Source of the DNA: a virus
Length of the DNA: 64,000 bases
IMG/VR virus record: IMGVR_UViG_3300018875_000003
Span: 52,981 to 116,980 of that record
Strand: one strand, 5' to 3'
Within the stretch, counting starts at the first letter, position 1. Every line of letters starts with the position of its first letter. Below the pieces are notes generated by a model. The model was not told where the DNA came from, ran no database searches, and saw only the letters and a list, made by a program, of their open reading frames with translations. Shown one piece after another: positions 7,744 to 15,476 of the stretch. The position numbers and the translations under genes were made by a program.

Positions 7744-8412
7744 CCCTTATTATAGCACACCCTTCGGGTAGGTGCTAATGCTATCGACAGACGCCTGCAT
7801 GCTGCCCTGTGACGCCCTGCTCCTCTCGCATGACGAATCCTTCGACCGACAAGAAGGAAGCGGCAGACGAGACGACAGGCGGCTTATAGGACGCGTTCTT
7901 ATGCAGCGGCTTATATATAGGCAAACTTACGGCAACTCAGCTCGACGGCTGAATCATACGATTATTGCGACCGGTGTGTGAGGGAGCTGCTTCGCACCAC
8001 GATCGTTGCTGTTATTCGTAAGCTGAAATATAGCCTGTTTTCCTATATAGTCGATGGCATCATCACCTACCCGAAGGGTGTGCTATTCCTGGGCGTATGC
8101 GTATTTTGCGTATGTTGCTATATGTGTGTGATCGATATCATATATCGTATTTCATACGTTGTATGCTCATTTCATATTTCGTATATCATATGCTATCGAA
8201 AGAGGTGAACCCACATCCGAAAATTTCTTGCTACTTGAGTATGATTTCATATAGCCTATATAGGTATCTTATGATGAAATAGGATGCTGTAGACGAAGGT
8301 CGCTAACGCTCCTGTGGCTTTGTGAATGTGTGTCTTATGAGTATGGCTATATGCTAATCGGACATACGCGAATGACGATAGATATACTATGACTATATAG
8401 GGAGATGTATAT
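7744..8412 (+). other. Gene-poor region with inverted hairpin repeats and AT-rich repeats
   Basis: I find no supportable gene in this stretch. A hairpin unit at 7757-7779 (AGCAC-ACCC-ttc-GGGT core) recurs in reverse orientation at about 8067-8089 with roughly 21 matching bases. From 8125 to 8206 the sequence is dense in TTTCATA, CGTATTTC and ATATCATAT words, like those at 15.7, 20.6 and 53.0 kb. The 14-mer GTCGCTAACGCTCC lies at 8299-8312. Open frames here lack ribosome-binding sites. Candidates are structured RNA, an origin or a centromere-like site. Confidence 0.45.
8299..8320 (+). repeat. Intercistronic element GTCGCTRACGCTCC...GGCTT, copy 1
   Basis: This is one of four copies of the 14-mer GTCGCT(A/G)ACGCTCC, each followed 3-4 nt later by GGCT(T/A). 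The others are at 11673, 22225 and 31606. It lies in a non-coding stretch about 90 bp before the next gene. Confidence 0.5.
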
Positions 8413-8709
8413 ATGAGTTATCCTGATTGGCAACCTAAGTTTGATTTCAATGACGATCTTGTTTGTATAGAGAGATACTTCGATAATGAGAATGTCGATG
8501 ATCTGGCTCCATCTATAGAGATGGTTGTTGGTAAAGGTATTACTCTAACGTTGATTCCTTCAGCTTTATTCCCTGCATATAGGGTGAACAATGCACAAGG
8601 TGAATGTATTGGTCATATTAGTCGTGAGACATCTCTTTATCTTGTTACTCTATATCCTCGTGCTATGAGTGATGGACAGATTAAGTATCTTCGTTCATTG
8701 CGTAAATAG
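8413..8709 (+). CDS. Unknown protein
   Basis: The 98-residue acidic protein starts MSYPDWQPKFDFNDD and has a beta-rich middle (GITLTLIPSALFPAYRV) and a basic end (YLRSLRK). GGGAG, part of a TATATAGGGAG motif, lies 9 nt before the ATG. It opens the long run of small rightward genes. No family is recognised. Confidence 0.65.
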   Translation: MSYPDWQPKFDFNDDLVCIERYFDNENVDDLAPSIEMVVGKGITLTLIPSALFPAYRVNNAQGECIGHISRETSLYLVTLYPRAMSDGQIKYLRSLRK

Positions 8710-8857
8710 CATATATGATGATGGCTATATAGGTTGTTTATGCTATATAGACTTTATATCGTTAGATATATGATTAATAGGATGGCGCTTTGCCTTTTTT
8801 TCTTTTGCCAATCCTTTGGATCGGCGCTAAAACACTATGCAATGGGGGTTCCATCAC

Positions 8858-9085
8858 ATGGAAGCATTCATCAGGTTCTACGCTAAAGTCAATCCAGGAC
8901 ACTGGGCTTTGGATATTCGTCATTCGAGTATAGTCGATTGGTCTATCACCGTTGGCTATAAGGCATCGCATCCGAAGTATGGCGAAAGCATTATTCATGT
9001 ACAGGGTTGGGATGTCGATCTGGCCTTTGCGAAAGCACAGGTTCAGCTGAAAGAATGGTTGACCGAACATAACGGCGGCTATTGA
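8858..9085 (+). CDS. Unknown protein
   Basis: The 75-residue protein starts MEAFIRFYAKVNPGHWALDI and ends in an amphipathic helix (DLAFAKAQVQLKEWLTEHNGGY), suggesting a small alpha/beta domain. I chose the second ATG because GGGGG lies 9 nt upstream; an in-frame ATG at 8837 would add seven residues without a clear ribosome-binding site. Confidence 0.6.
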   Translation: MEAFIRFYAKVNPGHWALDIRHSSIVDWSITVGYKASHPKYGESIIHVQGWDVDLAFAKAQVQLKEWLTEHNGGY

Positions 9086-9110
9086 TTAACTATATAGGAG
9101 GATTCATCAT

Positions 9111-9395
9111 ATGAAGAAAACGATCGCCATGCGCCAGTCATCCGTATATGGTGCTATATCCAAGATGATTAATGCCATGTCTGGAGATTCTATTCAGTTT
9201 CAAACGGCAGTGAAGATGTATAAGCGATTTGCTACAGGCTTTGTTCTAAGAGAGAACGAGGTGGCTTTCTTTCTCCGCGAGCTGGTTGATGCTGGTCACT
9301 TGCACCTGGAGGTAAACGATCAAGGCAAAGAGATGTTGTCGCTCACTCCAGCGGGAGACGAATACCATACCATAAGCTTTGGTGATGACGAATGA
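9111..9395 (+). CDS. Probable winged-helix DNA-binding protein
   Basis: The 94-residue protein starts MKKTIAMRQSSVYGAI. The segment around residues 45-85 (RENEVAFFLRELVDAGHL then LEVNDQGKEMLSLTPAGDEY) has the helix-helix-wing pattern of winged-helix domains, as in small phage regulators. AGGAGG, adjoining a TATATAGG motif, precedes the start. Its stop overlaps the next ATG (ATGA). The DNA-binding role is inferred from pattern only. Confidence 0.6.
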   Translation: MKKTIAMRQSSVYGAISKMINAMSGDSIQFQTAVKMYKRFATGFVLRENEVAFFLRELVDAGHLHLEVNDQGKEMLSLTPAGDEYHTISFGDDE

Positions 9396-9640
9396 ACGTT
9401 TACGATATTGGCATGCACTATGATGATATACTGCTGCGTATGAAGGATGTGCGCAGCTATATTCCTGTGCTTATGTCTGGATATAAGGCTCCGTATGATA
9501 TCGAGGACATTATCCGGGAGTATGCTGCTAATCCGATGTATGATATGTCTTTGGATGAGTTCCGCAGCCGGTTGAATCTATTATCGTCTATAGTGCGATT
9601 AGATTACGATAAGCTTGCGGCTTCATATGGGATGTCGTAA
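9392..9640 (+). CDS. Unknown helical protein
   Basis: The 82-residue protein starts MNVYDIGMHYDDILLRM and is rich in helices and tyrosines. It overlaps the winged-helix gene by ATGA, so the two are probably co-translated and may act together. No family is recognised. Confidence 0.6.
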   Translation: MNVYDIGMHYDDILLRMKDVRSYIPVLMSGYKAPYDIEDIIREYAANPMYDMSLDEFRSRLNLLSSIVRLDYDKLAASYGMS

Positions 9641-9781
9641 TCGTAACGCGTTTCATTTTTTCTTTTGTCTATGTTGATCCAGCTGAATTGCCTCCTACTT
9701 TTTTCCGCACTGGTTGGCAGGCAGGATGGATGGCAGCAAAAGTGATTGATGTTGATTGATTCCAGAAAGGAGGTTCCCGCA

Positions 9782-9952
9782 ATGAGCACAAACTTTAAAG
9801 CTATATCGTTTGCTGAGTTTATGACGGATGTAATGGGTATAAGCGATAAGCAATACTATGAGATGGATGCCGATCAGCAGCGTAAGATTTTTGACCAGTG
9901 GCATTCGCTCACTCAGCTACAGTTTGATTTGTGGTCTTCTAAAGTTAATTGA
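9782..9952 (+). CDS. Small unknown helical protein
   Basis: The 56-residue protein starts MSTNFKAISFAEFMTDVMG. AAAGGAGG with about 8-nt spacing selects this ATG over one 36 nt upstream. The sequence is acidic and helical. Before it, 9641-9781 has no supportable gene but holds an imperfect palindrome half (GTAACGCGTTTC at 9643) and the tract TTTTTTCTTTTGTC. Confidence 0.6.
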   Translation: MSTNFKAISFAEFMTDVMGISDKQYYEMDADQQRKIFDQWHSLTQLQFDLWSSKVN

Positions 9953-9985
9953 TTGGCGTTACATTACGTATAGTGAGGTGGTATC

Positions 9986-10120
9986 ATGATTAAATCACTG
10001 GTTTCAATCATTCGAGGTGACAATGAGGACATAAGCACTGTCCACCTGTTCGCTTGGCATATTATTGGCGCCATGCTTGCTTCTGCTGTTGCACTTGCTG
10101 TCGGTCATACGTTTATATAG
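9986..10120 (+). CDS. Small single-span membrane protein
   Basis: This is a 44-residue protein starting MIKSLVSIIRGDNED. Its C-terminal half is one hydrophobic span (AWHIIGAMLASAVALAVGHTFI). GAGGTGG precedes the ATG at good spacing. A small membrane peptide is likely; function unknown. Confidence 0.5.
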   Translation: MIKSLVSIIRGDNEDISTVHLFAWHIIGAMLASAVALAVGHTFI

Positions 10121-10212
10121 CCGCCTGATGAGTCCCTGGCGTGGGACGAAACCAGAATGTCGTGAGATATGCTGGTCGCGGATTGCCGCAGCTTATACAA
10201 GGAGGAATGTTT

Positions 10213-10548
10213 ATGCCATTAAAGCTATATACAGCTCAGTATGCTTATCGTGGTCCGGATCGTGTGGATACCACAGTGAAAAGCAGTGATGGTATCTTTG
10301 CGCCGACCTGGGATATTGTCATGGGTGTGAAGAAAGGTCGGATCACCGAGCAGCAGTATACGGATGAGTATTATCGTATGATGCGCGATTCATATACCCA
10401 GAACTATGACAAATGGATGGAGCTTCTATCCAGAGATGAGGCGACGATCGTATGCTTCTGTGCGTATGGCCAGTTCTGTCATCGTCATCTACTGAAAGAC
10501 ATGCTTGTTAAATGTGGCGCCACTTATATGGGCGAACGTGGAAGGTGA
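10213..10548 (+). CDS. DUF488-like protein
   Basis: The 111-residue protein starts MPLKLYTAQY and carries the DUF488 pattern: a conserved Asp-Thr-Thr-Val strand (VDTTVKSS), APTWDIVMG, repeated Tyr residues, then the core TIVCFCAYGQFCHRHLL and a final GA-x-Y-x-GE. The CFC...CHRH cluster could bind metal or be catalytic, but the family's function is not established. AAGGAGG lies 7 nt before the chosen ATG. Confidence 0.7.
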   Translation: MPLKLYTAQYAYRGPDRVDTTVKSSDGIFAPTWDIVMGVKKGRITEQQYTDEYYRMMRDSYTQNYDKWMELLSRDEATIVCFCAYGQFCHRHLLKDMLVKCGATYMGERGR

Positions 10549-10552
10549 TATC

Positions 10553-10744
10553 ATGGAAATTACACACGAATATGTATCTGGAGAGATCAATAAGCTACTG
10601 TCGAAGTATGACTTCCCTATTTATGCGCTGCAGGATGTATCCAAGCGGCTGGGTGATTCTGATGACCCAAACTATGCAGCGCAGCAGCTTCGATATTTGC
10701 AGAACCTTGTTGGAGCTGGCTATGCTAAAATGAAGTCTAAATAA
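10553..10744 (+). CDS. Small unknown helical protein
   Basis: The 63-residue protein starts MEITHEYVSGEINKLL and ends AGYAKMKSK. The central part (ALQDVSKRLGDSDDPNYAAQQLRYLQNL) resembles a small helix-turn-helix bundle, but I cannot assign a family. GAAGGTG lies 5 nt upstream. Confidence 0.6.
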   Translation: MEITHEYVSGEINKLLSKYDFPIYALQDVSKRLGDSDDPNYAAQQLRYLQNLVGAGYAKMKSK

Positions 10745-10761
10745 TCTTATCGGAGGTATAT

Positions 10762-11067
10762 ATGACTAAACAATCTAAAGCATTGAATGCACTCTGCGTT
10801 TTGTATCCTCATGCGCGCCCTGCTGCAGGTGAAGGATACAATATGATCCGTGCTGAGCGTTATGACAACCCTGTTGACTTTCAGAATCTTGTTACCTGTC
10901 TTCTTGCTGCGTTCCCCTCTTCCCTATTCGATCATGCAGATTATGTGGAGGTTAGATTCTCCGCCGACACGATCACAGTGTACACTGGCCACTTCCTGGT
11001 TGAGTCTGACGTATATAACGTTCGATTCCTCTATGAAGCTTCGTACCAGACAGACACTGACTCATGA
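10762..11067 (+). CDS. Unknown protein
   Basis: The 101-residue protein starts MTKQSKALNALCVLYPHARP. The second half alternates hydrophobic residues (VEVRFSADTITVYTGHFLV), suggesting a beta sheet. CGGAGG precedes the ATG. No motif is recognised. Confidence 0.6.
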   Translation: MTKQSKALNALCVLYPHARPAAGEGYNMIRAERYDNPVDFQNLVTCLLAAFPSSLFDHADYVEVRFSADTITVYTGHFLVESDVYNVRFLYEASYQTDTDS

Positions 11068-11077
11068 GGTGTGCTTT

Positions 11078-11347
11078 ATGGAGCTGATGACTTACTATAT
11101 CGATAATGCTTATGTGACGCTGCCTGATATGATCCCTGGTGTCCGATATCAGTTCTTGTATCACCACGACGATCCAGATGCTCGCTATATTGCCGAATAT
11201 ATCGGTCGTGATGATGATAAATGGTATCATCGAATGTTGTTCCGTATTATATGGCGAGATGCTGATATACATCGTGAGCAGATGTCTCTGTTCACGAATA
11301 AAATCACTCATATCAAGCTACATGGTGGTGATGCCGCATGGAACTGA
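11078..11347 (+). CDS. Unknown protein
   Basis: The 89-residue protein starts MELMTYYIDNAYVTLPDM and is rich in Asp, His and Tyr (YHHDDPDARY). GAGGTG lies close before the ATG. It overlaps the next gene by 10 nt. The strand pattern suggests a small beta barrel. No family is recognised. Confidence 0.6.
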   Translation: MELMTYYIDNAYVTLPDMIPGVRYQFLYHHDDPDARYIAEYIGRDDDKWYHRMLFRIIWRDADIHREQMSLFTNKITHIKLHGGDAAWN

Positions 11348-11586
11348 TCAGTCGCTATTGTTTAACCAGAGGTATCGGCGGCGTAACTATCAAAGATCGA
11401 AGCTTTGGTTACGGAGATTATTTGCGCATCAGGCATGCGGATCTGACAGGCAGCTATGAAACGACAGGTACTCTTGCTCCCTCTATCGATGATCAATATA
11501 TCATTCTTATAGATGATGATGACGATGATATTCATATATGGCGTGGTGATATTAATTATGTTGAGGATCTGTGCAGCCTTTGCTGA
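11338..11586 (+). CDS. Unknown protein with a poly-Asp stretch
   Basis: The 82-residue protein starts MELISRYCLTRGIGG. It has the same small-beta character as the preceding gene product and a run of six Asp (IDDDDDDIHIW), then ends CSLC. It overlaps the previous gene by 10 nt, so co-translation is likely. The two proteins may be diverged paralogues. Confidence 0.6.
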   Translation: MELISRYCLTRGIGGVTIKDRSFGYGDYLRIRHADLTGSYETTGTLAPSIDDQYIILIDDDDDDIHIWRGDINYVEDLCSLC

Positions 11587-11672
11587 ACAGGTTCTCTTTT
11601 TCTTTTGTCTACCCTTCGGGCAGACGCGATCGGCGGATGATGCTTCATGTATTCGAATGCAGCATACGAATG

Positions 11673-11694
11673 GTCGCTAACGCTCCATCGGCTT
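11673..11694 (+). repeat. Intercistronic element GTCGCTRACGCTCC...GGCTT, copy 2
   Basis: The exact 14-mer GTCGCTAACGCTCC is followed by ATCGGCTT. It lies in the 142-bp gap 11587-11728, which also holds the tract CTTTTTCTTTTGTC and a small CCC-ttc-GGG hairpin at about 11608-11625. Confidence 0.5.
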
Positions 11695-11728
11695 GACGAT
11701 GACTATTATCCTATTGGAGGTTTTATAT

Positions 11729-12121
11729 ATGACAACTCAACAAACGCAGGTAACTGAAGAACTCGTTGCAATGATGCTGGATGTCGCTCTGACTCATTAT
11801 CCGAATGCTCGTAAGGTATCCAGAAGCTATCTGCTGGATCAGCTGGAAGAGCGTGACGATTCCGGTCCGGATGAAACGAAAGAACAAGCGGTGCAGCGCA
11901 TCTTCGATTTCCTCGATAGCGAGTATCGTTATGACTTCAATGCTGCTGGCGATCTGATCTCTCCTCCACTCGTTAAACGCTCTCCAGCCGGCTATTATAT
12001 TGGACGCGACTATTATGATTTCGAATTAGGAAGCGAGATGCACTATGAACGTGAATCTGGCTACATGACAGAAGAAGCAGCCAATCGTGCATTTGCATCA
12101 GGTGTATGGTGGAGGAGTTAA
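11729..12121 (+). CDS. Unknown protein
   Basis: The 130-residue protein starts MTTQQTQVTEELVAMM. The N-terminal half is helical and acidic; the C-terminal half is rich in Tyr and aromatic residues (YYIGRDYYDFELG). TTGGAGG selects this ATG over one 36 nt upstream. The stop lies in a GGAGGAG-TTAA-TCCTCC inverted repeat. No family is recognised. Confidence 0.65.
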   Translation: MTTQQTQVTEELVAMMLDVALTHYPNARKVSRSYLLDQLEERDDSGPDETKEQAVQRIFDFLDSEYRYDFNAAGDLISPPLVKRSPAGYYIGRDYYDFELGSEMHYERESGYMTEEAANRAFASGVWWRS

Positions 12122-12184
12122 TCCTCCTCCTTCACTTCCTTTAACACTTATCTCACTACATAAACTATTTAGGAGCTGATATTA

Positions 12185-12718
12185 ATGATTAAGTCTATTA
12201 AGAAGTATGTTTCTCAGGTGAAGATGGTTGCTCAGGGTATGATCGATATGCAGAATCCTTTCCGCACCAGCAAGATTGTGGAGATGAACCATTTTGGTGT
12301 ACAATGCAAAATGCTACATGACCCTGCCCTACTTCATAGCAAAGGATATATGGTTGCCGGCGCTATGCGTGTGATTATGGGCGACGTCGTTGAAGATATG
12401 ATTGTCGTTGATGATCACTTCTTTGAAATGGATGCTGCCCACCAGCTGGCTATATATTTTCATGAGTTTGGCCACATTCACCTGGAGCATTTGGAACGTC
12501 TCGCTTCAGGAGGAAAATACGCCAACATGAAGAATCTGTTTAAGCGTTCGGCTGCTGCTATTCATGGTGTGCAAGACATCGAACTTGAAGCGGACCAGTA
12601 TGCCGCAAGCAAGGTTGGCCCTGTCATCCTCTCTTCTGCCCTCGAAGCTGTTTCTGCCGTTGTCGGCCCTAAAAATAAGGAGCTGCAAAGACGTATTCGC
12701 ATTCTCCGCAACCAGTGA
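12185..12718 (+). CDS. HEXXH zinc metallopeptidase-like protein
   Basis: The 177-residue protein has a zinc-binding and catalytic HEFGH motif (in IYFHEFGHIHLEH, about residue 98) and a downstream ELEADQYAA element about 35 residues later that can supply the third ligand. This is the gluzincin arrangement of M48- and ImmA-like peptidases. It has no evident membrane span or HTH domain, so it is a small soluble protease candidate. In phages such proteins may cleave host factors or repressors, which is inference here. GGAG precedes the ATG. Confidence 0.7.
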   Translation: MIKSIKKYVSQVKMVAQGMIDMQNPFRTSKIVEMNHFGVQCKMLHDPALLHSKGYMVAGAMRVIMGDVVEDMIVVDDHFFEMDAAHQLAIYFHEFGHIHLEHLERLASGGKYANMKNLFKRSAAAIHGVQDIELEADQYAASKVGPVILSSALEAVSAVVGPKNKELQRRIRILRNQ

Positions 12719-12727
12719 GGTGTCCGT

Positions 12728-12970
12728 ATGGATAAGATCATTCAATCCCTGCACAATGATGCTCCCCTCCATTGCCATAAAACGATTGACTACAGCCAGG
12801 ATGAGCATGCTGATCAGGTTGATGATGCTGTCTATTGTGCCGGCGCCTTGGGATATATGGTAAAAGCGAAAGATATCAATCTCCCTATTCGTCTTGGCAT
12901 AATGTTTGATTTATTCCGTCCGGACGAGCTTCAGGATCTGGATGATCTCATCGATCCGAAAGAGGAGTGA
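12728..12970 (+). CDS. Unknown acidic protein
   Basis: The 80-residue protein starts MDKIIQSLHNDAPLHCHK and ends in a strongly acidic helix (DELQDLDDLIDPKEE). It follows the metalloprotease by 9 bp with GAGGTG upstream, so it is probably co-expressed with it. No family is recognised. Confidence 0.6.
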   Translation: MDKIIQSLHNDAPLHCHKTIDYSQDEHADQVDDAVYCAGALGYMVKAKDINLPIRLGIMFDLFRPDELQDLDDLIDPKEE

Positions 12971-12976
12971 TTTTAA

Positions 12977-13396
12977 TTGGAGATTCGCAATGGTTCCCCT
13001 GTTATTGGCCACCGTGTTGAGGTATACGTCAATCTGAATAAGAATGGGTTGTTCAGTATCCTTGACCGGCAGCCAAAGAGCCCCACGTATAACAAAGTTT
13101 TAGCGTATGCCGAGCGCGTTACATTACGAGAAGCCCGCTCCCGTATCAGTCAAAGCAAGTATGATTCTATTCAGAACAAGAAGCAGCGTGCTGTGTGTGC
13201 CATGTTTACTGGAACCCTGGTTGCTATCGATGAAGCAAAGCCTGCCGGACTTGATGTTGAGGTCCACTATAATCCTTACCGCGCCCGTGAATTTCACACG
13301 AATGACGGTCATGTCATTGAAGAAGCAGATTTGATTCATTTCGAGGATAAGCTGGGCTGGGTTTCCGATCCGGAAGCACCCATGCTGCTATTTTAA
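12977..13396 (+). CDS. Unknown protein with TTG start
   Basis: The 139-residue protein starts at a TTG 9 nt after GAGGAG (MEIRNGSPVIGHRVEVYVNL); no ATG fits. It looks like an alpha/beta domain with a long basic central helix (TLREARSRISQSKYDSIQNKKQ) and a C-terminal part rich in His and Asp. No motif is recognised. Confidence 0.6.
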   Translation: MEIRNGSPVIGHRVEVYVNLNKNGLFSILDRQPKSPTYNKVLAYAERVTLREARSRISQSKYDSIQNKKQRAVCAMFTGTLVAIDEAKPAGLDVEVHYNPYRAREFHTNDGHVIEEADLIHFEDKLGWVSDPEAPMLLF

Positions 13397-13414
13397 TTTC
13401 GGAGGTTATTTATT

Positions 13415-13648
13415 ATGCAAACAGCACTACACGAACAGGTTCGCCATGAAGAGATGGTTCCTGGTCATATGTATGAAATCGAAGATGATCGCGGCGGCAT
13501 CATCCAGGGTAATTATGATCAGCGTTCAGATTCTATGATTACGCTCAAAAATACGATGTATATTATGCCAAGCGGCTATCACATGCCTTATCCTTCTTGG
13601 TGTGTATCTATCCATCGCATTGTCAGTTGTAAGAAATTTCATTTTTAG
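13415..13648 (+). CDS. Small unknown beta protein
   Basis: The 77-residue protein starts MQTALHEQVRHEEMVPGHMYEI. The sequence (GHMYEIEDDRGGIIQGNY...MITLKNTMYIMPSG) resembles a small SH3-like beta barrel. The protein at 15757-15993 has a similar layout (KRYEITDNHGNLVYGDF) and may be a paralogue. CGGAGG precedes the start. Confidence 0.6.
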   Translation: MQTALHEQVRHEEMVPGHMYEIEDDRGGIIQGNYDQRSDSMITLKNTMYIMPSGYHMPYPSWCVSIHRIVSCKKFHF

Positions 13649-13659
13649 GAGGATGCCAT

Positions 13660-13977
13660 ATGACTCAGCGTAAAGGCTTCAATGATTTCTTCACGTTCAC
13701 CCGAGATGATAAGTTTATTCAGAATAAGACCTATCTCATTCATCTGATGCAGCTGGTCGAGTCCATGGATGAAAACTGCGATATGTCCGTTACTTCCACC
13801 GGTAGGATCCTGATGCTCTTTTTCGAAGAAGATGGCATGTCTGCACACATCGATGTTAATTTGGACCACATCCTCACCTATATTGATCGGTTACTCAAGC
13901 TGCAAGCTCACACTGATTTCTTCACTACACAAGTTGACCGCGATAAGATATACGAATGCTTCACCATTAACGAATGA
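13660..13977 (+). CDS. Unknown protein
   Basis: The 105-residue protein starts MTQRKGFNDFFTFTRDDK. It has helices rich in Leu and Asp (LIHLMQLVESMDENCDM, HILTYIDRLLKLQA). AGGAGG precedes the ATG. A strong terminator overlaps its stop, so this gene ends a transcription unit. Confidence 0.65.
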   Translation: MTQRKGFNDFFTFTRDDKFIQNKTYLIHLMQLVESMDENCDMSVTSTGRILMLFFEEDGMSAHIDVNLDHILTYIDRLLKLQAHTDFFTTQVDRDKIYECFTINE

Positions 13978-14006
13978 AGGCTACCAATCGGTGGCCTTCT
14001 TTTTTA
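13976..14006 (+). terminator. Rho-independent terminator
   Basis: GAAGGC-tAC-caatcg-GTg-GCCTTC is followed by TTTTTTATT. The stem begins within the stop codon of the gene at 13660-13977. Confidence 0.85.
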
Positions 14007-14032
14007 TTACACACACTATTGGAGGGTTTCCC

Positions 14033-14284
14033 ATGAAAATTAGATACGCCGTATTATTCTTTGTTGTCCTGTTCGCGATTGTTGCATTCAAGAACTATGA
14101 GCCAGAGCCGCGCTTTGTTGAATATGTAGTTGGATCCGGCGACACCCTGTGGTCTATCGCAAATCAAAGCGACATCGATACCGACAAACGTGCAATCATC
14201 GCATATATGATGGACAAGTCTCATATCAAGCAAGCTGCTGATCTGCAGCCGGGCATGGTTATTCAGGTGCCGATGCTCAAATGA
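14033..14284 (+). CDS. Membrane-anchored LysM protein
   Basis: The 83-residue protein has an N-terminal hydrophobic segment (residues about 5-20) and a LysM domain starting VEYVVGSGDTLWSIAN and ending PGMVIQVPML. LysM binds peptidoglycan, so the protein probably sits on the outer face of the membrane against the cell wall. GGAGGG lies before the ATG. It resembles YneA-like LysM membrane proteins of Bacillota, but it is short and that link is speculative. Its stop overlaps the next start by ATGA. Confidence 0.75.
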   Translation: MKIRYAVLFFVVLFAIVAFKNYEPEPRFVEYVVGSGDTLWSIANQSDIDTDKRAIIAYMMDKSHIKQAADLQPGMVIQVPMLK

Positions 14285-14364
14285 ATACAGCTCATGTGAT
14301 TTTCATCCTTTGCCTGGTTGCAGCCACATTTCTTGAGCATTACATAGATAGCAGCACTGATTAA
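14281..14364 (+). CDS. Tiny membrane peptide
   Basis: A 27-residue frame starts with ATGA overlap after the LysM gene. It encodes one hydrophobic stretch (AHVIFILCLVAATFLEHY) and a short acidic tail. The coupling and hydrophobicity suggest a real small membrane peptide, but length alone cannot prove it. Confidence 0.35.
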   Translation: MNTAHVIFILCLVAATFLEHYIDSSTD

Positions 14365-14494
14365 TATCTCGCTTTGTATGGCGTTACGTTTATGTTAAAA
14401 TCGGGGAGCCACGCTCCCTATTCTGTCTGCGGTTATCCAACCGTACTGATGAGCTGTCGTGCAGCGAAACAGAATAAAACTGGAGGTGTTTCTT

Positions 14495-14983
14495 ATGACA
14501 CAACTCGAACAAACTAATCGTGTATTTGATGCTGCTGATTTCCGTGAAGGCATGCAGGAAGAATATGAATTTCAATATACTAATTCCAAGATGTCCGTTT
14601 CTACTGCGTTTCAATTGTTGAATGAACAAGGATGGGAAGTCCATGACGGAGACGTGATCGATGGACTCAAGCGTGCTTTGGCGGATGCCCTTCACTCTGT
14701 CATCATGGAGCATATGCTGGATGCCTACCAAGTTGTCGATTTCGACCTTTTGTATAGTGACAGCTTTCTTGGCAATCCAGGCGGATACACCGATGAGTAT
14801 GGTGTCTTCTGGGTCGAAGCCGAATCGATGTGCCATTACAAAATCGATCATAAGGCTCGCAAATTCACATCCGGTCGCATCAAGCTCAGTGCATCTATCT
14901 ATAACGATGACGCGAAGCTGAATGAAATGCTCGGTGCAATCCGGAAGCATGTTGATGATCAAGTCAAAGCACTGAATCTTTAA
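14495..14983 (+). CDS. Unknown protein
   Basis: The 162-residue protein starts MTQLEQTNRVFDAADF. It has a helical N-terminal half and a beta-rich region (DEYGVFWVEAESMCHYKID), and ends with a helix. TGGAGG precedes the ATG. The 130-bp gap before it contains a GGGAGC-cac-GCTCCC hairpin (about 14403-14417). No family is recognised. Confidence 0.65.
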   Translation: MTQLEQTNRVFDAADFREGMQEEYEFQYTNSKMSVSTAFQLLNEQGWEVHDGDVIDGLKRALADALHSVIMEHMLDAYQVVDFDLLYSDSFLGNPGGYTDEYGVFWVEAESMCHYKIDHKARKFTSGRIKLSASIYNDDAKLNEMLGAIRKHVDDQVKALNL

Positions 14984-15032
14984 TCCTCGGCGCTCATTAC
15001 GGGCGCCCATTCCCCTATGGAGGTTGATTATC

Positions 15033-15320
15033 ATGAAGAAAATCGCATCGTTTATTTATACTCCATTCGAGACTGTGCCTGTGTTCGAAGCGACAGGCAC
15101 TCTTCTCGATACACATATGTCTGATGGCGTGCTGCTGGCACTGTTCGATATCCCAGGTGTTTCGAATTGTTATCCGGTGTTCTTTGAGCAGCCGGAAATG
15201 ATCCACTACATATCCACGTCCTGCCCTGCGGGTACAACCCTTCTTCTTTCCGGCAGGAACTACACCGACAATGAGTGCCCTCACTTGATTGCGAGCAGAT
15301 GCTTTACTCTATCGATGTAG
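15033..15320 (+). CDS. Unknown protein
   Basis: The 95-residue protein starts MKKIASFIYTPFETVPVFEATGT. It is predicted beta-rich with four scattered cysteines. TGGAGG precedes the ATG. The stop is followed by a GCAGCC-tac-GGCTGC hairpin and GGCTTTATGA, a version of the intercistronic hairpin element. Confidence 0.6.
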   Translation: MKKIASFIYTPFETVPVFEATGTLLDTHMSDGVLLALFDIPGVSNCYPVFFEQPEMIHYISTSCPAGTTLLLSGRNYTDNECPHLIASRCFTLSM

Positions 15321-15369
15321 CGCAGCCTACGGCTGCAGTGGCTTTATGATATTATATGGGAGGCGCATT

Positions 15370-15468
15370 ATGCTTAAAGAACGTTTGGCATTTGTCGGAT
15401 TGGCCCTTGGTTCAATCGCCTTGTTTATCGCCGTTGTCTTCGGCGTTATGCTTATATTGGCATCGTAG
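15370..15468 (+). CDS. Tiny single-span membrane protein
   Basis: The 32-residue product is almost entirely hydrophobic after a short charged start (MLKERLAFVG). GGGAGG lies upstream at suitable spacing. It is followed at 8 bp by another small membrane protein gene, so the two may form a unit. Confidence 0.5.
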   Translation: MLKERLAFVGLALGSIALFIAVVFGVMLILAS

Positions 15469-15476
15469 GAGGTTCT

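Noticed and set aside
7772-7981. Frame of 69 codons after the polymerase gene
   Set aside because: No ribosome-binding site, Arg-rich random-looking composition, and it covers a hairpin.
7978-8208. Hydrophobic frame of 76 codons in the gene-poor stretch
   Set aside because: GTG start without a ribosome-binding site; composition comes from the AT-rich repeat tract.
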